Shown here in pieces: positions 6,913 through 11,072 of a DNA stretch of 11,072 bases. Under the pieces are notes generated by a model. It made no database searches and was not told where the DNA came from. It saw nothing but the letters and a program-made list of their open reading frames with translations. This DNA is from an uncultured Desulfomonile sp. (GTDB lineage: Bacteria; Desulfobacterota; Desulfomonilia; Desulfomonilales; Desulfomonilaceae). The number at the start of each line of letters is the position of its first letter. The first letter of the stretch is position 1. The stretch is taken from NCBI GenBank assembly GCA_903920415.1, contig CAIXMD010000465.1, positions 1-11,072 of the forward strand, given 5' to 3'. Made by a program: the position numbers and the translations under genes.

Positions 6913-8184
6913 TTATTTCTGGAGACAGTCGTTCGGCCCGATAATCCGTGCTCGACAGATATCACGGAAATTGTTCACTCCGGTAAAAAACTCGCGCATC
7001 ATGATAACCCACTGGTACCGCCCCTTGCGCGTCAACCTCAGCAGGCCTTTATCGTGAACCAGGGCACCGGTGAGGTTGAAGAAAGGAATCTCCTTCCAGA
7101 GAGTCTTTCTAAACTTTCCATTGAATTTTCGTTCCGATTTACTTACGTCCAGAGAAGCGCCGAACAATTTCATCATGAAATCATAATGAATTTGCTCGGT
7201 GGTTGAGAAGTCTTTCTTGGCCAATAACGGAAATTTTCCTCTCTTTATCTTTTCGAGATACTCTCCAATAGAAAATGTATTCGCATAGCAGGCGCCGCCG
7301 ATGTATCCGAAAGATCCGCTGCCGGTTCCCACGTATTCGTCGTAATCGACTATGTATTCGTCTATCATGCTATTCTTGCGTGAGAAACACCACGATGTAC
7401 CGAAAATGTATTCTTTTTCGAGTATTGAGACTATTGAGCTATAGAAGAGCTTCTCTTTGCGATAGCTTATCGGCCCGAACCTCTTTGCAAGCTCCTTGCG
7501 AGTGATGTCCGAGACCATGAGCGGATAAAAGGTAACCTGGTCGGCCTTGATTTCCTTGATGATTTCAAGATCACGTTCAAGCATGGTAAGTGTCTGAGAA
7601 GGAAAATTGAAAATCATGTCCACGTTCAAGGTATCGAACCGGCCCATAAACTTGGTGAGTCTATCCTGGATTTCTCGGCCACTGCCGTACTTGTGGTATC
7701 GTTCCATCTGCTTGAGAAGCGAGTCGTCGAAGGTCTGGACTCCCACCGACAGCCGGTTTACTCCGCCATCTCTAAGAACACCGACTATATCATCAGTCAG
7801 GTGATTGGGATTAGTTTCCAGGGACACTTGCCGAATGCTGAACAATTTTCGTAAATCACCCAGGAGCAAGGCGATTTCTTCGGGCAGCACGGTAGGGGTT
7901 CCTCCGCCCACGTACGCTGAAGTAAAATTAAAACCCAGATCGGCATAATAGCGAATCTCTTGTCCTAATGCCTTGAAGTAATCTCGGGCAAGATCCCTAT
8001 CCAGGCGGATACGGTTAAAGGAGCAGTAAGGACACAACTCTTCGCAGAAGGGTATATGCAGGTAGAGGAGATACTCAGACCCCGATTGCGGCTTTGGGGG
8101 AACCACCTCGTCCATCTGGGTAAAATTCAAGACTTTTGAATATTTACGTTTAAGGTAAACGGTTAACGCATTCTCAACGATCAT
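6913..8184 (-). CDS. Radical SAM protein, coproporphyrinogen III oxidase (HemN/HemW)-like
   Basis: This 423-aa protein uses a [4Fe-4S] cluster and S-adenosylmethionine to start radical chemistry. The cluster motif is C47, C51, C54 in HIPFCEELCPYCSF (CX3CX2C). It is followed by YVGGGTPTVL (SAM-binding GGGTPT near residue 94), SLETNPNHL, and LSVGVQTFDDSLLKQMERYH, the helix-strand pattern shared by HemN, HemW and relatives. The C-terminal region (about 330-423) has basic, winged-helix-like character as in the HemN C-terminal domain. It lacks the long N-terminal arm typical of true HemN, so anaerobic heme synthesis is not assured. A heme-chaperone (HemW), anaerobic heme-degrading (HutW/ChuW-like) or other tetrapyrrole role is possible. 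The ATG at 8184 has AAAGGGG about nine bases upstream. It lies 162 bp downstream of the Mrp gene on the same strand, and the small ORF begins immediately after its stop. The superfamily is certain, the reaction is not. Confidence 0.85.
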   Translation of the reverse strand: MIVENALTVYLKRKYSKVLNFTQMDEVVPPKPQSGSEYLLYLHIPFCEELCPYCSFNRIRLDRDLARDYFKALGQEIRYYADLGFNFTSAYVGGGTPTVLPEEIALLLGDLRKLFSIRQVSLETNPNHLTDDIVGVLRDGGVNRLSVGVQTFDDSLLKQMERYHKYGSGREIQDRLTKFMGRFDTLNVDMIFNFPSQTLTMLERDLEIIKEIKADQVTFYPLMVSDITRKELAKRFGPISYRKEKLFYSSIVSILEKEYIFGTSWCFSRKNSMIDEYIVDYDEYVGTGSGSFGYIGGACYANTFSIGEYLEKIKRGKFPLLAKKDFSTTEQIHYDFMMKLFGASLDVSKSERKFNGKFRKTLWKEIPFFNLTGALVHDKGLLRLTRKGRYQWVIMMREFFTGVNNFRDICRARIIGPNDCLQK

Positions 8185-8346
8185 CAGGCGGCGCCCCTTT
8201 CCCTACTGGTATCACACACCGTAACTGATTTCACAGCGTTGATTACCATATGGGGTGCTGTCTGTTATGGGGAACAATCTGGTGCATCGATATTACATGA
8301 AGATATTATCTGAAAATAGCACGCATGTTGTTGAGGCGTCCAAATC

Positions 8347-9216
8347 TTAGTGCCTTTTCAACCTGGGAGGAGACAGGTCGAGAATCGGACCTATGATTTT
8401 ATCAAAGGCGTCTGTAGTAGGAGATGACGGATATTCAAGAACAAAGGGTTTACCTTCGTCGGAAGTAACAACGAGTCGTGGATCTATGGGGATTCGGCCT
8501 AGAAAGCGAAACCCCGTCTCGAGTGCCAGTCTCTCTCCACCGCCGCTATCGAAAAGTTGGTGAGTTGCCCCGCATTCGGGACAAACGAAACCGCTCATGT
8601 TCTCTATGATGCCGAATACGGGCATCCCCAGGCTCTTGCAGAACCGGATGGACTTTCTCACGTCTTTGAGTGCTACCTTCTGGGGGGTGGTAACTATGAC
8701 GGCCTGCGAACGAGGCGGCGCCATTTGGCATATGGAGAGAGGCTCGTCACCGGTGCCCGGAGGAGCGTCGACAATGAGAAAGTCGAGGTCTCCCCAGTCA
8801 ACTTCCGCTATGAATTGCCTGATCATACGGTGTTTCATCGGACCGCGCCATATTACCGCTTCGTGGGTCTGGTCTTTGACAACAAATTCCATGGACATTA
8901 CCTTCAAGTGATCGTTGTACCTGACAGGAACCATTCCTCTTTCATTCACACCTGGAATTTGTGCTCCCTCCAGCTTCAAAAGCATCGGTACGCTCGGCCC
9001 GTGAATATCGATATCCAGCAATCCTACTTCACGGTCTGATGCTGCCAGCGCAGTTGCAAGATTTACCGCTACAGTGCTCTTGCCCACCCCACCCTTGCCT
9101 GAGAGAATCATAAGGGTATTTTCAATTCTGGTTAGGCTGTCCGCCAGTATGAGATCATCTCGAAGTTCATCGATTTCTTCTTTGGAAAGCGCTGGTTTTC
9201 TCTTTTCGTATGTCAT
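8347..9216 (-). CDS. Mrp/NBP35-family P-loop ATPase (Fe-S cluster carrier)
   Basis: This 289-aa (from ATG 9216) cytoplasmic ATPase of the Mrp/ApbC/NBP35 group binds an Fe-S cluster between subunits and passes it to apoproteins. It has the deviant Walker A GKGGVGKST (about 40-48), LLDIDIHGPSVP, the family motif DAPPGTGDEPLS, and the cluster-binding pair CPEC (C212, C215). There is no N-terminal DUF59 domain, only a charged leader of about 35 residues. The frame opens at a TTG (9249) that overlaps the hdrB stop as TTGA, but nothing like a ribosome site precedes it. The ATG at 9216 has a modest GCGGGAAA, and I chose it. It directly follows hdrB (29-bp gap), so it is probably co-transcribed with mvhD-hdrC-hdrB and may load their clusters. 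That link is inference from position. Confidence 0.92.
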   Translation of the reverse strand: MTYEKRKPALSKEEIDELRDDLILADSLTRIENTLMILSGKGGVGKSTVAVNLATALAASDREVGLLDIDIHGPSVPMLLKLEGAQIPGVNERGMVPVRYNDHLKVMSMEFVVKDQTHEAVIWRGPMKHRMIRQFIAEVDWGDLDFLIVDAPPGTGDEPLSICQMAPPRSQAVIVTTPQKVALKDVRKSIRFCKSLGMPVFGIIENMSGFVCPECGATHQLFDSGGGERLALETGFRFLGRIPIDPRLVVTSDEGKPFVLEYPSSPTTDAFDKIIGPILDLSPPRLKRH

Positions 9217-9245
9217 GGGTTTCCCGCTTTTAGTAATACAGAGTT

Positions 9246-10139
9246 TCAAATAATGTTGATGCTGTCCAGAAGCTTTTTCGCCTTAACCCGGTGGACATCC
9301 AGGCCTACTTCTCGAACTGATAAGCCTAGAGCCAACCCCACCAGTTGAGTGAGGAAGAAAGTCGGGATTTTTTCTCCATCCTTGGTTTTGCGAGACAGGA
9401 CTATTTGTCCCAAGTCGAACTGTTCGAAGCAGGACGGGCAGATCACCGACAACGCCTGAATATTCCTCTCCTGAATATAGGAAAGCTTTTGCCTGGTGAT
9501 GGCATATCCGGCATCCTGGTCTACGTTCGCACCCAGTGGCGAACCACAGCAAAGGAACTTTCTGGAAAACTCGGTCGGTTCCACCCCTATGATGGAAAGG
9601 AGGTGGTCCATCTTCACGGGAACGTACGATTCGGAATCGGAAAGTTCTTCGGGGTACATGACCTTCGGAGGCCTGAAATAGTGGCAACCGTAATGACATC
9701 CGACTCGAATGGGAATGTCTCGCACCTTCTCTTTTATAAGCCTTTCCACAACAACGTCCTGGTAAAGGACATCCAGTATATGGGTGACCTCAACAGTTCC
9801 TTGAAACAAGTGGTTATGTTCCTCCAAGGCCTTGTTTACCTTGCGTCTTTTAGACTCACTCTGCTTCAGGACTTGATTTGCTTCTTTGAGCGTATTGACG
9901 CATCCGGAGCACAAAGTCAGGAGGTCAAGCCCCGCTTCTTCGGCAAGGCAGATGTTTCTGGCGGCAAGCGCGAGCCAGGAGTCGTAGTGGACCAGCTTCA
10001 TACTGGTTGGTGGTGGGCAGCAAGAAAAAGCCATATCCACCAACTCGATGCCGAGCCTTTCACAAACCTGACGAGTAGCCGCTTCGAACCCGGGATATTT
10101 TATCGGAATGGCACATCCGAGATACAGTGCATATTTCAT
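9246..10139 (-). CDS. hdrB: Heterodisulfide reductase subunit B-like protein (two CCG domains)
   Basis: This 297-aa catalytic-type subunit holds two CCG domains, which in methanogen HdrB bind two non-cubane [4Fe-4S] clusters that cleave a disulfide. Domain 1 has C9, C40-C41 (SCCPPPTS), C77 and C80 (LCSGC). Domain 2 has C148/C152 (GCHYGCHY), C197-C198 (FLCCGSPLG), C234 and C237 (ICPSC). The opening MKYALYLGCAIPIKYPGFE and the CCPPP motif match true HdrB rather than glycolate oxidase or lactate-utilisation CCG proteins. In non-methanogens the physiological disulfide is unknown; such subunits may act with thiols, DsrC-like proteins or as plain electron carriers. The ATG is preceded by AAGG at five bases. 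It lies 43 bp after hdrC and before the Mrp gene in one apparent operon. No cysteine ligand appears to be missing. Confidence 0.93.
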   Translation of the reverse strand: MKYALYLGCAIPIKYPGFEAATRQVCERLGIELVDMAFSCCPPPTSMKLVHYDSWLALAARNICLAEEAGLDLLTLCSGCVNTLKEANQVLKQSESKRRKVNKALEEHNHLFQGTVEVTHILDVLYQDVVVERLIKEKVRDIPIRVGCHYGCHYFRPPKVMYPEELSDSESYVPVKMDHLLSIIGVEPTEFSRKFLCCGSPLGANVDQDAGYAITRQKLSYIQERNIQALSVICPSCFEQFDLGQIVLSRKTKDGEKIPTFFLTQLVGLALGLSVREVGLDVHRVKAKKLLDSINII

Positions 10140-10182
10140 GGTTACCTTATTGGATGTTCTTTCAGCCTGTTCAGCGAAATAT

Positions 10183-10647
10183 TTAGAATTCTATCACTGC
10201 ATCGAGACCGGTTTTCTTAAGTATTTGCCTAATCTCATCTACCGGTGCAGGGGGAAGAGGGGCAAGACCGTGATGGGACCTCATCTCGTCTAGTTGGTGA
10301 ACTATCATTGAACGGCCGGTCTTGGCCAGCAACTCTATTGCTATACTTAACCTTCCCGGAATATTTCCCCTAAGGGCAGCGGAATTTCGTAGCGCGACCA
10401 GCAGATCCGAAATTGGAATCTTCTGCGGACACCGATCCTCACACACATTACAGGTGCAGCAGAGCCAAAGTTTTTCGTCTTCCACAAGCTGATCATAGCC
10501 GAGCCCAAGACATTTAAGGATCGTCTCCCGGGGGCCGAAGGCGGGAGCAACCTCCATGGCAGGGCAGGAGCCGGTGCATCGAGCGCACTGATAGCATTCG
10601 TACAACTCTTCTCTTTTGAAATGCTTCCAGATCTTAAAAACGGTCAT
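10183..10647 (-). CDS. hdrC: Heterodisulfide reductase subunit C-like ferredoxin protein
   Basis: This 154-aa iron-sulfur subunit connects the flavin subunit HdrA to HdrB. It has two [4Fe-4S] motifs: C18, C21, C24, C28 in CYQCARCTGSCP, and C63, C66, C69, C73 in CCTCNVCEDRCP. A helical tail follows, as is usual for HdrC. The ATG at 10647 overlaps the TGA of mvhD (ATGA) and has AGAGAGG four bases upstream, so translation is probably coupled. The frame extends upstream to 10788, but that stretch lies wholly inside mvhD in another phase and is a shadow. The tail contains a Pro-rich piece (LAPLPPAPVDE) before the last helix. The family assignment is strong. Confidence 0.93.
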   Translation of the reverse strand: MTVFKIWKHFKREELYECYQCARCTGSCPAMEVAPAFGPRETILKCLGLGYDQLVEDEKLWLCCTCNVCEDRCPQKIPISDLLVALRNSAALRGNIPGRLSIAIELLAKTGRSMIVHQLDEMRSHHGLAPLPPAPVDEIRQILKKTGLDAVIEF

Positions 10648-11072
10648 GATGCCTCTCTCTTCTTGCATATGGTTTTCTTGAGCTTGTCGGCAGCCTCTTG
10701 AATCTTCTCGGGCGTCAGTTTCTTTAGGCCTTCTTCCATTTCCTTGATCACCCTGGCAAACTGTGCCCCTTCGGATGCAGATACCCACGAGAGCCTCAGA
10801 CGATCCTTATTAATTTCAAGCTTTTCCATCCGTTTCCAGAATTTTTCAACTCGACGAGCAGTATGCTGGTTGGCGTTGTTGTAATGACAATCCGATGGGT
10901 GACACCCGGAGACCAAGACCGCCCCTGCTCCTTTAAGAAAAGCTCTTTCGATCCACTGCGGCGAAACGCGTGCCGAACACATTGTCCGGATAATCCGAAC
11001 GTTGTGAGGATACTGAATGCGAGACACACCGGCGAAGTCCGCACCGGCGTAGGAACACCAGTTGCAAGCGAA
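10644..11072 (-). CDS. mvhD: MvhD/FlpD-type [2Fe-2S] hydrogenase-linker subunit, 5' partial
   Basis: This small iron-sulfur protein joins hydrogenase or formate dehydrogenase (or another electron source) to HdrA. In the window 142 residues are visible. The frame stays open to the right edge, where it reads FACNWCSYAGADFAGVSRIQ, the classical MvhD beginning. The GTG at 11027 is therefore not the start, and only about 10-15 residues are probably missing, unless this is an HdrA-MvhD fusion. Cluster-binding cysteines are in ACNWCSY, TMCSARV and SGCHPSDCHY. The C-terminus is a basic helix ending in CKKREAS. It overlaps hdrC by four bases (ATGA). Its partner hdrA is not in the window and would be expected just upstream. 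Confidence 0.92.
   Translation of the reverse strand, partial: FACNWCSYAGADFAGVSRIQYPHNVRIIRTMCSARVSPQWIERAFLKGAGAVLVSGCHPSDCHYNNANQHTARRVEKFWKRMEKLEINKDRLRLSWVSASEGAQFARVIKEMEEGLKKLTPEKIQEAADKLKKTICKKREAS

Noticed and set aside
8289..8308. Repeated heptamer GATATTA as promoter or operator before the radical SAM gene
   Set aside because: The minus-strand TAATAT copies resemble -10 elements, but no acceptable -35 lies at 16-18 bp. Two short AT-rich repeats could be chance.
9345..10220. 291-aa plus-strand frame opposite hdrB
   Set aside because: It is a long antisense shadow. The minus strand has the full HdrB cysteine pattern and a ribosome site.
10648..10788. 47-residue extension of hdrC
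   Set aside because: It lies wholly within mvhD in another frame. The ATG at 10647 has a ribosome site and gives the usual HdrC start.

Overview
The window looks like chromosomal DNA of a strict anaerobe, most likely a Desulfobacterota-type sulfate reducer or syntroph. This is inferred from HdrB/HdrC/MvhD electron-transfer proteins, a HemN-like oxygen-sensitive radical SAM enzyme, and a GAF-GAF histidine kinase whose N-terminus (MPKPTYEELEKRVNELEK) is a type I associate with that group. No rRNA, tRNA, CRISPR array, insertion sequence or integrase was seen, so I read it as ordinary genome with one damaged gene.

Left part, plus strand (1-1297): the C-terminal two thirds of a short-form histone-deacetylase-family amidohydrolase, then an unrecognised 219-aa protein. 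A 17-codon mini-ORF bridges the two, sharing ATGA overlaps with both. The unrecognised gene ends tail to tail on the next minus-strand gene, the two stop codons sharing the bases CTAA.

Phosphate block, minus strand (1294-2940): a PiT-family phosphate transporter followed by its DUF47/PhoU-like partner. The transporter is split by a one-base frameshift at a GGGG run. A gap of about 340 bp separates it from a divergent plus-strand class V aminotransferase (3349-4506), which has a good sigma70-type promoter just upstream (3267-3295).

Right part, minus strand (4627-11072), read from high to low coordinate: mvhD (5' end off the window), hdrC, hdrB and a Mrp/NBP35-type Fe-S carrier ATPase form a tight operon. 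Then, after 162 bp, come a HemN-like radical SAM protein, a possible 51-aa small ORF with a strong ribosome binding site, and an orphan GAF-GAF histidine kinase with a four-cysteine insert in its ATPase domain. MvhD, HdrC and HdrB would pass electrons between a flavin-bearing HdrA (not in the window, probably just upstream) and a hydrogenase or other donor. The Mrp protein could supply Fe-S clusters to this cluster-rich complex.

The points most worth a second look are the transporter frameshift, the kinase cysteine cluster, the Mrp gene inside the hdr operon, the small ORF at 6749-6904, and the unrecognised protein with a ThiS/MoaD-like segment. I did not find a clearly new multigene system.
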